Origin: JAVKFY01 sp040223615
Lineage (GTDB): Bacteria > Pseudomonadota > Alphaproteobacteria > GCA-2731375
Direction of reading: 5' to 3'
Length of the DNA stretch: 64,000 nucleotides
Assembly (NCBI GenBank): GCA_040223615.1
Contig: JAVKFY010000017.1
Span: forward strand, 1-64,000
The translations under genes and the position numbers were made by a program. Positions 42,981-51,756 of this stretch are shown here, piece after piece (within the stretch, counting starts at the first letter, position 1; each line of letters starts with the position of its first letter). A model generated the notes under the pieces. That model did no database searches. It had not been told where the DNA came from and saw nothing but the letters and a program-made list of their open reading frames with translations.

Positions 42981-43619
42981 ATGCGCAAACTCGTTGCCGG
43001 CCTGATCCTGTTCCTGTCCGCCGCCTGGCCCGCAGCGGCGATCGATGGCGGCTGGAAGCTGCTGACCTTGCCGGACAAGGCGCCGGCGTCGTTCGAACGA
43101 CTGGCCGACGGCACCATCGAGATCGCCACCGACGGCTCGGTCGCGTTCCTTTATCGGACGGCGCCGGAAGACTGTGTGCGGATGACCTGGCGCTGGCGCG
43201 TTGACAAGGCCGGGCCGGCCGGCGACCTGATGCGCAAGGGCCAGGACGACCGGCCGCTGGCGGTGCACCTGTGGTTCGCCGACGAGTCCATGCAGGCGGG
43301 CCTGAAAGGCACCGTCGCCAAGCTGCTCGGCTATCCCAGCTACGGTCGGGTGCTGACCTATGTCTGGGCGCCGGGCGACACCAAGGGCAAGCGCTTCGCC
43401 AACCCCTACATGGACGACGGCCAGGGCGCGGTGATCGTGCTGCGCGACGCGCGCGACGGGACGATGACCTGGCGCGACGAGACCGTCGACATCGTCGCCG
43501 ACTATGTCGCGGCCTTCGGCTCGATGCCGTTGGCACCAGCCTACGTCGCGGTATCCGGCGACAGCGACGATCTCGGCGGCATGACGCTGGGCCGCATCGC
43601 GGACCTCAAGCTGGAATGA
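42981..43619 (+). CDS. DUF3047 domain protein, secreted
   Basis: A 212-residue protein with a signal peptide (KLVAGLILFLSAAWPAAA). The mature part matches DUF3047: TWRWRVDKAGPAGDLMRKGQ-DDRPLAVHLWFAD, then LTYVWAPGDTKG, and GMTLGRIADLKLE at the end. The fold is probably a beta sandwich; function is not established. It follows the acyl-CoA dehydrogenase by 15 bp on the same strand and may share its transcript, though a functional link is unclear. Confidence 0.85.
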   Translation: MRKLVAGLILFLSAAWPAAAIDGGWKLLTLPDKAPASFERLADGTIEIATDGSVAFLYRTAPEDCVRMTWRWRVDKAGPAGDLMRKGQDDRPLAVHLWFADESMQAGLKGTVAKLLGYPSYGRVLTYVWAPGDTKGKRFANPYMDDGQGAVIVLRDARDGTMTWRDETVDIVADYVAAFGSMPLAPAYVAVSGDSDDLGGMTLGRIADLKLE

Positions 43620-43652
43620 CCGGGCCGCATGGCGGCCATGCTGCACCGCACA

Positions 43653-43674
43653 TTGACGTTGACGTAAACGTTAA
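43653..43674 (+). promoter_or_regulatory. LiuR-like (MerR-type) operator candidate
   Basis: TTGACGTTGACGTAAA (43653-43668) is a near-palindrome of ACGT half-sites, and a further ACGTTAA follows. Similar TTTACGT/ACGTAAA sites are known targets of LiuR-type MerR regulators of branched-chain and fatty acyl-CoA degradation genes in Proteobacteria. It lies 36-57 bp before the MBL hydrolase start, in a promoter position. The downstream enoyl-CoA hydratase fits such control. Confidence 0.5.
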
Positions 43675-43709
43675 CTAGCCTTGCGCGGTAACCGCCAGAA
43701 AGGCCCGCG

Positions 43710-44765
43710 ATGCCCGATCCCTCGCCGCGCTACGCGTTCGACCGTATTCCTGAGCCAGGCGAAGTATTCCCGGTGGCGCCCGGCGTCGGCTGGGTACGAA
43801 TGCCGCTGAAGCTGACCGGGCTCAGCCACATCAACCTGTGGCTGCTGGACGACGGCGACGGCTGGACCATCGTCGACACCGGCATCAACACGCACCAGAT
43901 CCGCGAGCTGTGGGACCAGGTGTTCGACACGGCGCTGGCCGGCAGGCCGGTGACGCGGGTGATCTGCACCCACTTCCACCCCGACCACATGGGCCTGGCC
44001 GGCTGGATCTCGGAACGCTGGAACTGCCGGCTGTGGGCAACCCGGACGGAATGGCTGTTCGGGCGCATGCTGTATCTCGACTCGCAGCCGAAGACGCCGG
44101 ACTTCTTCGTCGACCACTACCGCAAGGTCGGCTTCGGCGCCGAGGCGCTGGAGATCATCGCCAGCCGTTCCTACGAGAACTACGCCAAGTCGGTGTGGCC
44201 GATCCCGGAACAGTACCGGCGCATCGTCAACGGCGAGACGATCCGCATCGGCGGGCGCGACTGGCGCGTCGTCTGCGGCTATGGCCACGCGCCGGAACAC
44301 GCCTGTCTGTACTGCCCGGAGACCGGCGTGATGATCTCCGGCGACCAGATCCTGCCGAAGATCACGCCGCATATCGGCGTTTATCCGGCCGAGCCGGACG
44401 CCAACCCGTTGCAGGAATATATCGACAGCCTGGATATCTTCCGGCCGTTGCCGAAAGACCTGCTGGTGCTGCCGGCGCATAACGAGCCGTTTCGCGGCCT
44501 GCACGACCGGCTGGACTATCTGGCCAAGCATCACGACGAGCGGCTGAACGCCCTGGTCACGCTGCTGGACGAGCCGAAACGGGTGATGTCGACGCTGAAG
44601 GTGCTGTTCGGGCGGATCATGAAGCCGCACGAGACCTTCCTGGCGGTCGGCGAGGCGATCGCGCACCTGAACTGCCTGATCGAGCAAGGCCGCGTGGTGC
44701 GCGACCTCGACGCCGAGGGCATCTGGTCCTACCGCCGCGCCGGCAAGGCCGCCGACGCCGCCTGA
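43710..44765 (+). CDS. MBL-fold metallo-hydrolase
   Basis: A 351-residue protein with the metallo-beta-lactamase signature CTHFHPDHMGLAGWI (H-x-H-x-D-H), the later histidine in GYGHAPEHACLY, the bridging aspartate in MISGDQILPKITPH and the last histidine in LLVLPAHNEPF. A C-terminal helical part (~265-345) is of the BLACT/winged type seen in LACTB2-like hydrolases. Substrates in this branch include thioesters and nucleic-acid ends. Together with the enoyl-CoA hydratase 38 bp downstream and the LiuR-like site upstream, thioester hydrolysis in acyl-CoA metabolism is plausible. Confidence 0.88.
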   Translation: MPDPSPRYAFDRIPEPGEVFPVAPGVGWVRMPLKLTGLSHINLWLLDDGDGWTIVDTGINTHQIRELWDQVFDTALAGRPVTRVICTHFHPDHMGLAGWISERWNCRLWATRTEWLFGRMLYLDSQPKTPDFFVDHYRKVGFGAEALEIIASRSYENYAKSVWPIPEQYRRIVNGETIRIGGRDWRVVCGYGHAPEHACLYCPETGVMISGDQILPKITPHIGVYPAEPDANPLQEYIDSLDIFRPLPKDLLVLPAHNEPFRGLHDRLDYLAKHHDERLNALVTLLDEPKRVMSTLKVLFGRIMKPHETFLAVGEAIAHLNCLIEQGRVVRDLDAEGIWSYRRAGKAADAA

Positions 44766-44803
44766 TTTCAAACGACAAGCAAAACCGAACGGGAGGGCCC
44801 GCG

Positions 44804-45625
44804 ATGCCCCGCGACGACGCCAACACCGGCTACGAGACCCTGCTGCTCGATGTGAGCGACGGGGTCGGCACGCTGACGCTGAACCGGCCGAAGGCGCTGA
44901 ACGCGCTGACGCCGCAAATGAAGGAAGAGATGGCCGACGCGGTCACCCGCCTGGAGTTTGACGACGCGGTGCGCTGCGTCGTGGTGAAGGGTGCGGGCGA
45001 TCACTTCATGGCCGGTGGCGACCTGAAGGGCTTCTACGCCGATCGCGAGAACACCGCGCACGCCAAACGCCGGCGCTTCCTGGAGGGCATCAACGCGTTG
45101 CACCCGGTGATGTTCTCGATGCGCCGGATGCCGAAGCCGGTGATCTCCTCGGTGCAGGGCTACGCGGCCGGCTTCGGACTCAGCCTGGCGATGGCCTGCG
45201 ACCTCACCATCTGCGCCGACGACGCCAAGTTCGCGCTTGCCTATGTCCGTATCGGCACCAGCCCGGACGGCACCGCCAGCTACATGCTGCCGCGCATCGT
45301 CGGGCTGAAGAAGGCGATGGAGATGGCGATGCTGGGCGACGACTGGGACGCCGAGACGGCGCAGCGCTTCGGCCTGACCAACTTCGTGGTGCCGCGCACC
45401 GACCTGACGGCCGAGACCGCGAAGCTGGCGACGCGGCTGGCCAACGGGCCGACCCACGCGCTTGGCGGAATCAAGCGGCTGATCCACCACTCGATCGACA
45501 CCGCCTACGAGGCGCAGTTGCAGCAGGAGGCGGAGACCTTCGCCTCGAACGTCAACGGTCACGATTTCCTGGAAGGCATCTCCGCCTTCGTCGAGAAGCG
45601 CAAGGCCAAGTTCGTCGGCAAGTAG
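44804..45625 (+). CDS. Enoyl-CoA hydratase/isomerase family protein
   Basis: A 273-residue crotonase-fold protein. GTLTLNRPKALNALTPQMKE at the start, the first oxyanion-hole segment GDHFMAGGDLKGFY, and the second SVQGYAAGFGLSLAMACDLT are standard. The glutamates of classical hydratases are not both present (GFGLSLAM and YVRIGTSPDGTASYMLPR), so isomerase or another crotonase activity is possible. GGGAGG lies upstream. It follows the MBL hydrolase on the same strand, probably in one operon. Confidence 0.92.
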   Translation: MPRDDANTGYETLLLDVSDGVGTLTLNRPKALNALTPQMKEEMADAVTRLEFDDAVRCVVVKGAGDHFMAGGDLKGFYADRENTAHAKRRRFLEGINALHPVMFSMRRMPKPVISSVQGYAAGFGLSLAMACDLTICADDAKFALAYVRIGTSPDGTASYMLPRIVGLKKAMEMAMLGDDWDAETAQRFGLTNFVVPRTDLTAETAKLATRLANGPTHALGGIKRLIHHSIDTAYEAQLQQEAETFASNVNGHDFLEGISAFVEKRKAKFVGK

Positions 45626-45643
45626 CCGCGGCTGGACGCGACG

Positions 45644-47065
45644 TCAGCTCTCGACGCGGTTGCGGCCGTTGGCCTTGGCGCGATAGAGCGCGGCGTCGGC
45701 GACGGCGAGCAGTTCCTCCAGCGTGCCGGTGTCGGGACCGAGGCTGGCCATCCCGATGGAGATGGTCACCGGAACCGAGGCTTGCAGCCTGGCCACCGCG
45801 ACACGGATGCGCTCGGCGACCATCGCGGCGGCGACGCGGTCGGTTTCCAGCAGCCCGACGACAAACTCCTCGCCACCATAGCGGCCGACCAGGTCCTGCG
45901 GCCGCACGGTGGTGTCGAGGGCCTTGGCGACGGCGCGCAGCACTTCGTCGCCGGCGGCGTGGCCGTGGCTGTCGTTCACCGCCTTGAAGTGGTCGATGTC
46001 GACAAACAGCACCGATAGCGCCAAGCCGAGCTCGCACGCATGCTCGAACCCGTTGCTCAATGTCTCCAGCAGCGCGCCACGGTTCAGCAGGCCGGTCAGC
46101 GGGTCGCGGGTCGCCAGCCGGCGCAGCCGTTCCTGGGTGCGGTACAGGTCGCGCTCGGCGGCGCGCTGCGCCTCGACCTTCTGCAACCCGACCAGGATCG
46201 ACCCCATCGCGCTGGTGAGCGGCTGCAACGCGTCGGCCAGGTCGGCATCGTAGCCATCCTCGCGACCTTGCAGGCCGACGATGCCGACCACGCGGTTGCC
46301 GGCGCGGGCTGGCAACGCCATGTACGGCGCGCCGACGCCGGACTTCTGCAGCAGCAATTCCTCACCTTCCAGAATCGCGCCGACGCGGGGATCGTCGGCC
46401 GCCATCAGCGCGCGGCCATTGTTGCCGGTACTGGCCACGATCCGGATCGCGCGCCCGGCCTCGCCACCGATCACCACCTCACCGACGAATCCGGCGCGGC
46501 TGTCGGATAACTCCAGCAGGTCGCGCAAGGCATCATCGAACAGGTTGGTCTTGGACCATCGATTGGCGGCGACGAACTGGTCCCATGCGTGGCCGACGGC
46601 ATTGCCGAGCCGCAGATCGAAGGCGCGCCGCGCCTCGTCCTCGCGCCGCTCCGACAGGTCGCGCAGCACACCGACGAAACAATTCCGGCCGCCAAGCGTC
46701 AGGGGCACCACGGAAAGCTCCACCGGTATGGCGCTGCCGTCGCGGCGGCGCGCCTCGACCTCGCGGCCGGTGCCGATGATGCGCGTCTCGCCGGTGCGCA
46801 GATAGCGCTCGATGTATCCGTCATGCCGGGCCGCGTGCGGCGAGCCCATCAGGCAGCTCACGTTGCGCCCGATCAGGTCGTCGGCGTCATAGCCGAACAT
46901 GTGCTCGACCGCAGGATTGACCTCGTGGATCGTGCCGGACTCGTCGATGACGACGATGCCTTCGATAACGTTCTCGACCACGGCACGCGCGATCTCGTCG
47001 GTGCCCAACGGGCCCGCAATTGCTCCGGCAGACGGCGTCAGGCGCGGCTTCAGGGAGGCGGACAT
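45644..47065 (-). CDS. PAS-GAF-GGDEF diguanylate cyclase
   Basis: A 473-residue cytoplasmic signalling protein. A PAS domain (~20-140: VVIDESGTIHEVNPAVEHMF, DLIGRNVSCLMGSPH) is followed by a GAF-like region (~165-300) and a GGDEF domain (~315-470). The catalytic loop is GRYGGEEFVVGL, and RPQD five residues before it is the product-inhibition I-site, so it should make cyclic di-GMP and be feedback-inhibited. No EAL domain or membrane segment is present. I use ATG 47065; the frame extends to a GTG at 47092. The input signal is unknown. Confidence 0.92.
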   Translation of the reverse strand: MSASLKPRLTPSAGAIAGPLGTDEIARAVVENVIEGIVVIDESGTIHEVNPAVEHMFGYDADDLIGRNVSCLMGSPHAARHDGYIERYLRTGETRIIGTGREVEARRRDGSAIPVELSVVPLTLGGRNCFVGVLRDLSERREDEARRAFDLRLGNAVGHAWDQFVAANRWSKTNLFDDALRDLLELSDSRAGFVGEVVIGGEAGRAIRIVASTGNNGRALMAADDPRVGAILEGEELLLQKSGVGAPYMALPARAGNRVVGIVGLQGREDGYDADLADALQPLTSAMGSILVGLQKVEAQRAAERDLYRTQERLRRLATRDPLTGLLNRGALLETLSNGFEHACELGLALSVLFVDIDHFKAVNDSHGHAAGDEVLRAVAKALDTTVRPQDLVGRYGGEEFVVGLLETDRVAAAMVAERIRVAVARLQASVPVTISIGMASLGPDTGTLEELLAVADAALYRAKANGRNRVES

Positions 47066-47200
47066 TGCCGGCTCACCCCTCGTCAACTTCACGAACCTAC
47101 TTCCGCCGTAAAGCTTAGCCGGACGATGGTTAATCAGAAGTTCCCGCTGGCGAGGCTATGGACGCCGATCCGCGACGCTTTCGCCTGGGCCGCGACGGCA

Positions 47201-48046
47201 CTAGCCGAATTGCAGCAGGACGCCGTTGGCGTTTTCGGGCGCGACAAACAGGCCGCCGTCACCCTCGATGAACGGGATCGCCTCGCCGGCCAGGTGGCGT
47301 TTCGTCGCCTCCAGGTCGGCGACCGTGAACCGGATGGCGATACCATGCGGCGGCCGATCCTCCAGCCCGTCGACCTCGGGGTAGAGCTGCGGCAGGTCGT
47401 CGGCTGTGACGTAGATCAGGCGGTGGCGGCCGGCGTGCACGGTGACCACGTCGTCGGTCCGCATCACCGAGCCGGGGCCGAACAGCAGGTCGAGCCTGCT
47501 CGCGACCGCGTCCGGATCGGCGGTGACCACGGTGATGCCGGCGACACCGGTGACGCCATTGGCATGTTCGGTCCAGCCCGGCTGCCGCACCAGCTCGGGC
47601 GTCAGGTGATAGCAGCAGAACAGCCGGAAACCGGGCGTCGCCTCCAGGGGAAAATCGAAGTTGCGGAACTGCGCCTCGGCGTCGTTGCCGTCCTTGTCCT
47701 TGAGCGGACGCCGCAGCAGCACGATGTCCTGCGGCGCCACGCCGGCGCCGGCGAGTTCCTGGTGCGCCGCCTCCGGATCGGTCGGCGACAGCGCCGTGGC
47801 GATCAGGCTGTCGCCCTGGTTCGTGAGGATGTCGTCCAGGCGCGAGGGCGGCCCGTCGGGGTCGACGATGCCGATCAGCTCGATATAGTCGTCCGGGAAC
47901 AGGATGCAGTGGTTCCCGGTCTTGCGGCCGACGTGACGACCCAGCGGGGCGCTGGTGAAGCCAAGCCGGTTCCATTGTTCGTTCGCCGCCGCGAGGTCCT
48001 TGACCCCGACCAGGACGTGGTCGATGCCGCGCAGACAGGCTCTCAT
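47201..48046 (-). CDS. VOC-fold (glyoxalase-like domain) protein
   Basis: A 281-residue protein built of two or more beta-alpha-beta-beta-beta modules. It begins LRGIDHVLVGVKDLAAANEQ with WNRLGFTSAPLGRHVG, and has GNHCILFPDDYIELIGIVDP; a second module starts VTGVAGITVVTADPDAVASR. This matches the glyoxalase_3-like branch of the VOC superfamily, which includes dioxygenases and epimerases, and the substrate is not predictable. It stands alone between the GGDEF gene and apt, all on the minus strand. Confidence 0.85.
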   Translation of the reverse strand: MRACLRGIDHVLVGVKDLAAANEQWNRLGFTSAPLGRHVGRKTGNHCILFPDDYIELIGIVDPDGPPSRLDDILTNQGDSLIATALSPTDPEAAHQELAGAGVAPQDIVLLRRPLKDKDGNDAEAQFRNFDFPLEATPGFRLFCCYHLTPELVRQPGWTEHANGVTGVAGITVVTADPDAVASRLDLLFGPGSVMRTDDVVTVHAGRHRLIYVTADDLPQLYPEVDGLEDRPPHGIAIRFTVADLEATKRHLAGEAIPFIEGDGGLFVAPENANGVLLQFG

Positions 48047-48169
48047 GATGGTGCTCCTTGTCTAAGCCGGCTCCGGCCCGCGCCCCCGCTCGGCCACCCA
48101 ACACCGGTATCCTCGTGAGTGACCGGGTGGATGAGCGAGCCGGTGCGAGGCCGCGTGAGCGGCCGTGAA

Positions 48170-48697
48170 CTAGTGGCCCTCGAACGCAATCAGGGCGCGG
48201 GCCGGGACGTCAAGCGCCTCGATCTTCCTGATACCACCCAGGTCGGGCAGGTCGATGACGAAGCTGCAGCCGACAACGTCGCCGCCGGCCTGGCGGATCA
48301 GCTCGATCGCCGCCGTCGCGGTGCCGCCGGTGGCGATCAGGTCGTCGACGATCAGGATCCGGTCGCCCCTTTCCAGGCTGTCGATGTGGATCTCGACCTC
48401 GTCGGAGCCGTATTCCAGCTCGTATTCCACCGAGATGGTCTGGTAGGGCAGCTTGCCCTTCTTGCGGATCGGGATAAAGCCGACGGAGAGCTGGTGCGCC
48501 ACCGCGCCGCCGAGAATGAAGCCGCGCGCCTCGATGCCGGCGACCTTGTTGATACCGGTGCCGGCGAACGGCTGCACCAGCTCGTCGATCGTGCGGCGAA
48601 AGCCGGCGGGATGCTGCAGCAGCGTGGTGATGTCGCGGAAGATGATGCCAGGCTTGGGATAGTCCGGGATCGAACGGACCAGGGCGGCGAGGTCCAT
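48170..48697 (-). CDS. apt: Adenine phosphoribosyltransferase
   Basis: A 175-residue enzyme joining adenine and PRPP to AMP. It begins MDLAALVRSIPDYPKPGIIF-RDITTLL, has GIEARGFILGGAVA, and the PRPP-binding motif RILIVDDLIATGGTATAAIE. The C-terminal CSFVIDLPDLGG is typical. The start at 48697 overlaps the mtnP stop (TGATG), so the two salvage genes are translationally coupled: MtnP releases adenine that Apt reuses. Confidence 0.97.
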   Translation of the reverse strand: MDLAALVRSIPDYPKPGIIFRDITTLLQHPAGFRRTIDELVQPFAGTGINKVAGIEARGFILGGAVAHQLSVGFIPIRKKGKLPYQTISVEYELEYGSDEVEIHIDSLERGDRILIVDDLIATGGTATAAIELIRQAGGDVVGCSFVIDLPDLGGIRKIEALDVPARALIAFEGH

Positions 48698-49590
48698 CAG
48701 CCGGCTCCTTGCAGGACGCGGCCGGCGACGGCGTCGAGCTTGGCCAGCAGGGCCGGGTCGCGGGCGTCGGGCGCGGTGATCATGGCGGTGTCGAGCGGCC
48801 GGTCGGTGCCTTCCGGGCACACCGCGGGACGTCGCTTCATCTGCGGCGCGACACGGCGGACCAGCGCGCGGGCGCGGTCGGCATTCTCGGTCAGCACCTT
48901 GATGATGGTCTGCACCTCGACCTTGTCATGGTCGGGATGCCAGCAGTCGAAGTCGGTGACCATGGCGACGGTGGCGTAGCTGATCTCGGCCTCGCGGGCG
49001 AGCTTGGCTTCGGGCATGTTGGTCATGCCGATCACGTCGCAGCCCCAGGACCGATACAGGTTGCTCTCCGCCAGGGTGGAGAATTGCGGCCCCTCCATCA
49101 CCAGGTAGGTGCCGCCGCGATGCACCGGGATGCTCTCATCGCGGCAGGCCTGCTCGGCGAGGTCGCCCAGCCGGTTGCAGACGGGGTGCGCCATGGAGAC
49201 GTGCGCCACCATGCCGGTGCCGAAGAAGCTTTTTTCCCGCGCGAACGTCCGGTCGATGAACTGGTCGACGATGACGAAGGTGCCGGGCGGCAGATCCTCG
49301 CGGAACGAACCGCAGGCGCTGAGCGAGAGGATATCGGTGACGCCGGCGCGCTTCATGGCGTCGATGTTGGCGCGGTAGTTGATCGTCGTCGGCGACAGCG
49401 GGTGGCCGCGACCGTGACGGGGCAGGAACACGCAGTCCACGCCGTCCAGCCGACCGCAGAAGAGCTGGTCGGAGGGCTTGCCCCAGGGGCTTTCGACGGT
49501 GCGCCATGCGGCGCCCTCCATGCCCTCGATATCGTAAACGCCGCTGCCGCCGATGATGCCCAGCACCGGCCGCGGATGAAGCTCAGCCAT
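48697..49590 (-). CDS. mtnP: S-methyl-5'-thioadenosine phosphorylase
   Basis: A 297-residue phosphorylase of the PNP/MTAP class. The phosphate loop is GIIGGSGVYDIEGM; LPRHGRGHPLSPTTINYRAN and the substrate-binding EGPQFSTLAESNLYRSWGCD with IGMTNMPEAKLAREAEI follow, and VTDFDCWH is near the C-terminus. It cleaves methylthioadenosine to adenine and methylthioribose-1-phosphate. ATG 49590 has AAGGA six bases upstream and is preferred over the ATG two codons earlier. It overlaps apt downstream. Confidence 0.95.
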   Translation of the reverse strand: MAELHPRPVLGIIGGSGVYDIEGMEGAAWRTVESPWGKPSDQLFCGRLDGVDCVFLPRHGRGHPLSPTTINYRANIDAMKRAGVTDILSLSACGSFREDLPPGTFVIVDQFIDRTFAREKSFFGTGMVAHVSMAHPVCNRLGDLAEQACRDESIPVHRGGTYLVMEGPQFSTLAESNLYRSWGCDVIGMTNMPEAKLAREAEISYATVAMVTDFDCWHPDHDKVEVQTIIKVLTENADRARALVRRVAPQMKRRPAVCPEGTDRPLDTAMITAPDARDPALLAKLDAVAGRVLQGAG

Positions 49591-49650
49591 TCGCATTCCT
49601 TCTTAGACGTGGCCCGATTGTCACCGCTGCGCGCCGTGGCCGCAACGACG

Positions 49651-49673
49651 AAGGGCCGCGCGTGGCGGCCCTT
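49651..49673 (-). terminator. Hairpin after the cytochrome bc1 operon
   Basis: AAGGGCCGC and GCGGCCCTT form a perfect 9-bp stem around a 5-nt loop, about 30 bp downstream of the petC stop on the minus strand and before the mtnP start. No T-run follows on the minus strand, so it may stabilise the 3' end or work with Rho and not as a simple intrinsic terminator. Confidence 0.5.
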
Positions 49674-49703
49674 CGGGTGGTCGTCTCGATGCGGCAGGCG
49701 CGA

Positions 49704-50474
49704 TCAGTGCACGTCGGCCCAGACCTTGCGCTTGACGGCGTACAGGAAGCCGGTCAGCACCAGCAGGAACAGGACCACCTTGATGCCGGTGCGCTTGCGC
49801 TGCTCCAGGGTCGGTTCGGCGGTCCAGGCCAGGAAGGCGGTGACGTCGTGCGCCATCTGCTCCACCGTCGCCGGGGTGCCGTCGGGATACTCGATCTGGT
49901 CGGCGATCAGCGGCGGCGGCATCTTGATGTTGCCGCCTGGGAAATACGGGTTGTAGTAGGCGCCCTCGGGCACCTCGTGATCGGCCGGCGCGTCGGCATA
50001 GCCGATCAGCAGCGAGGCGATGTAGTCCTCGTGGCCCTTGCGTGCCTTGACCACCAGCGACAGGTCCGGCGGCGTCGAGCCGCCATTGGCGGCGGCGGCA
50101 GCCTTGGCGTTCGGGAACGGGTCGGGGAAATAGTCCGACGGCTTGCCCGGCCGGTCGAACATGTCGCCGTCATCGTTCGGGCCGTCGTTGATGGTGTATT
50201 CCGCCGACAGCGCCTTCACCGTGCCTTCCGACAGGCCGATGTCGCGCAGGGTGCGCAGGGCCACCAGGTTGAGGCCGTGGCAGCTGGCGCAGACCTGCTG
50301 GTAGACCAGCAGCCCGCGTTGCAGCGCGCCGCGGTCGAAGGTGCCGAACGGACCGCTGTGCGACCACTCGAACTCACGCGGCTCCGCCACGTCGCCGGCG
50401 GCGAGCGCCGGCAGGCTGGCGTGACCGAGCGTTGCGGCGGCCAGCGCCGCGAAAATGGTCCTGGTCAACCGCAT
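49704..50474 (-). CDS. petC: Cytochrome c1 of the bc1 complex
   Basis: A 256-residue protein with a signal peptide (IFAALAAATLGHASLPALAA), the haem c site VCASCHGLNLVAL, an axial methionine in NIKMPPPLIADQIEY, and a C-terminal membrane anchor (TGIKVVLFLLVLTGFLYAVK). It carries electrons from the Rieske protein to soluble cytochrome c. It is the third gene of the Rieske-cytochrome b-cytochrome c1 operon and overlaps the cytochrome b stop by 1 bp. Confidence 0.97.
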   Translation of the reverse strand: MRLTRTIFAALAAATLGHASLPALAAGDVAEPREFEWSHSGPFGTFDRGALQRGLLVYQQVCASCHGLNLVALRTLRDIGLSEGTVKALSAEYTINDGPNDDGDMFDRPGKPSDYFPDPFPNAKAAAAANGGSTPPDLSLVVKARKGHEDYIASLLIGYADAPADHEVPEGAYYNPYFPGGNIKMPPPLIADQIEYPDGTPATVEQMAHDVTAFLAWTAEPTLEQRKRTGIKVVLFLLVLTGFLYAVKRKVWADVH

Positions 50475-51742
50475 CAGCCCCGGTCCTCCTGCTTCGCGGC
50501 GGCGCCTTCAGGCGCGCTGGCGCCCCCGCCACCGCTTTTCAACACCGAGGCGGAGATGCTGGCCGGCAGCGGCCTGGGCCGCTCGAACCAGCCGAGCAGC
50601 GGCAGGATCGGGAAGAAGAACAGGAAGTAGAAGGCGGTCGCCAGCCGGCTGTAGGTCAGGTACGGCTCCTCGGCCGGCATCGCACCGCAGTAGCCGAGGA
50701 TCAGGCAGTCGATGAAGAACAGCCAGAACAGGATCTTGTAGACCGGCCGGTAGGTCGCCGAGCGGACACGGCTGGTGTCCAGCCAGGGCAGCACGAACAG
50801 CACCATGATCGCGGCGAACATCGCGATCACGCCGAGCAGCTTGTCCGGGATCGAGCGCAGGATCGCGTAGAACGGCAGGAAATACCATTCCGGCACGATG
50901 TGCGGAGGGGTCACCAGCGGATCGGCCGGGATGTAGTTGTCGACCTCGCCCAGCGCGTTCGGCAGGAAGAACAGCATCACCGCGAAGAACAGCCCGAAGA
51001 TGGCGAAGCCGAGAAGATCCTTCACCGTGTAGTAGGGATGGAACGGGATGGTGTCCTGCGGGCTCTTCACGTCGATACCGGTCGGATTGTTCGACTTCGA
51101 CGTGTGCAGCGCCCACAGGTGGATGAAGACAACGCCGAACAGCACGAAGGGCAGCAGGTAGTGCAGGCTGAAGAAGCGGTTCAGCGTCGGGTTGTCGACC
51201 GAATAGCCGCCCCACAGCCAGGTCACCACCGCGTCGCCGACCACCGGGATGGCCGAGAACAGGTTGGTGATCACGGTCGCGCCCCAGAAGCTCATCTGGC
51301 CCCACGGCAGCACGTAGCCCATGAACGCGGTCGCCATCATCAGCAGCAGGATGATGATGCCGAGCCACCAGAGCAGCTCGCGCGGCGCCTTGTAGGAGCC
51401 GTAGTACAGGCCGCGGAAAATGTGGATGTAGACCGCGATGAAGAACATCGAGGCGCCGTTGGCGTGCATGTAGCGCAGCAGCCAGCCGTAGTTCACGTCG
51501 CGCATGATGTGCTCGACGGAGTTGAACGCCAGGCTCGCGTGCGGCGTGTAGTGCATCGCCAGCACGACGCCGGTGACGATCTGCAGCACCAGCATGACGC
51601 CGGCGATGGAGCCGAACGAGTACCACATGTTGAGGTTCTTCGGCGTCGGGTAGACCACCAGGGAGTGGTTGACGAAGCTGAAGATCGGCAGCCGTGTCTC
51701 GATCCACTTGACCACGGCATTGTTGGTTTGGAATTCGGCCAT
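50474..51742 (-). CDS. petB: Cytochrome b of the bc1 complex
   Basis: A 422-residue membrane protein with 8 helices. Haem ligands lie in helix B (LAMHYTPHASLAFNSVEHIM, MHANGASMFFIAVYIHIFRG) and helix D (FSLHYLLPFVLFGVVFIHLW). The Qo-site motif P-E-W is in HIVPEWYFLPFYAIL, and GYVLPWGQMSFWGATVITNL is strictly conserved. It contains both quinone sites of the complex. A short Ala/Gly-rich tail extends the C-terminus. It lies between the Rieske and c1 genes. Confidence 0.98.
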   Translation of the reverse strand: MAEFQTNNAVVKWIETRLPIFSFVNHSLVVYPTPKNLNMWYSFGSIAGVMLVLQIVTGVVLAMHYTPHASLAFNSVEHIMRDVNYGWLLRYMHANGASMFFIAVYIHIFRGLYYGSYKAPRELLWWLGIIILLLMMATAFMGYVLPWGQMSFWGATVITNLFSAIPVVGDAVVTWLWGGYSVDNPTLNRFFSLHYLLPFVLFGVVFIHLWALHTSKSNNPTGIDVKSPQDTIPFHPYYTVKDLLGFAIFGLFFAVMLFFLPNALGEVDNYIPADPLVTPPHIVPEWYFLPFYAILRSIPDKLLGVIAMFAAIMVLFVLPWLDTSRVRSATYRPVYKILFWLFFIDCLILGYCGAMPAEEPYLTYSRLATAFYFLFFFPILPLLGWFERPRPLPASISASVLKSGGGGASAPEGAAAKQEDRG

Positions 51743-51756
51743 GTCGTCTTCGATCC

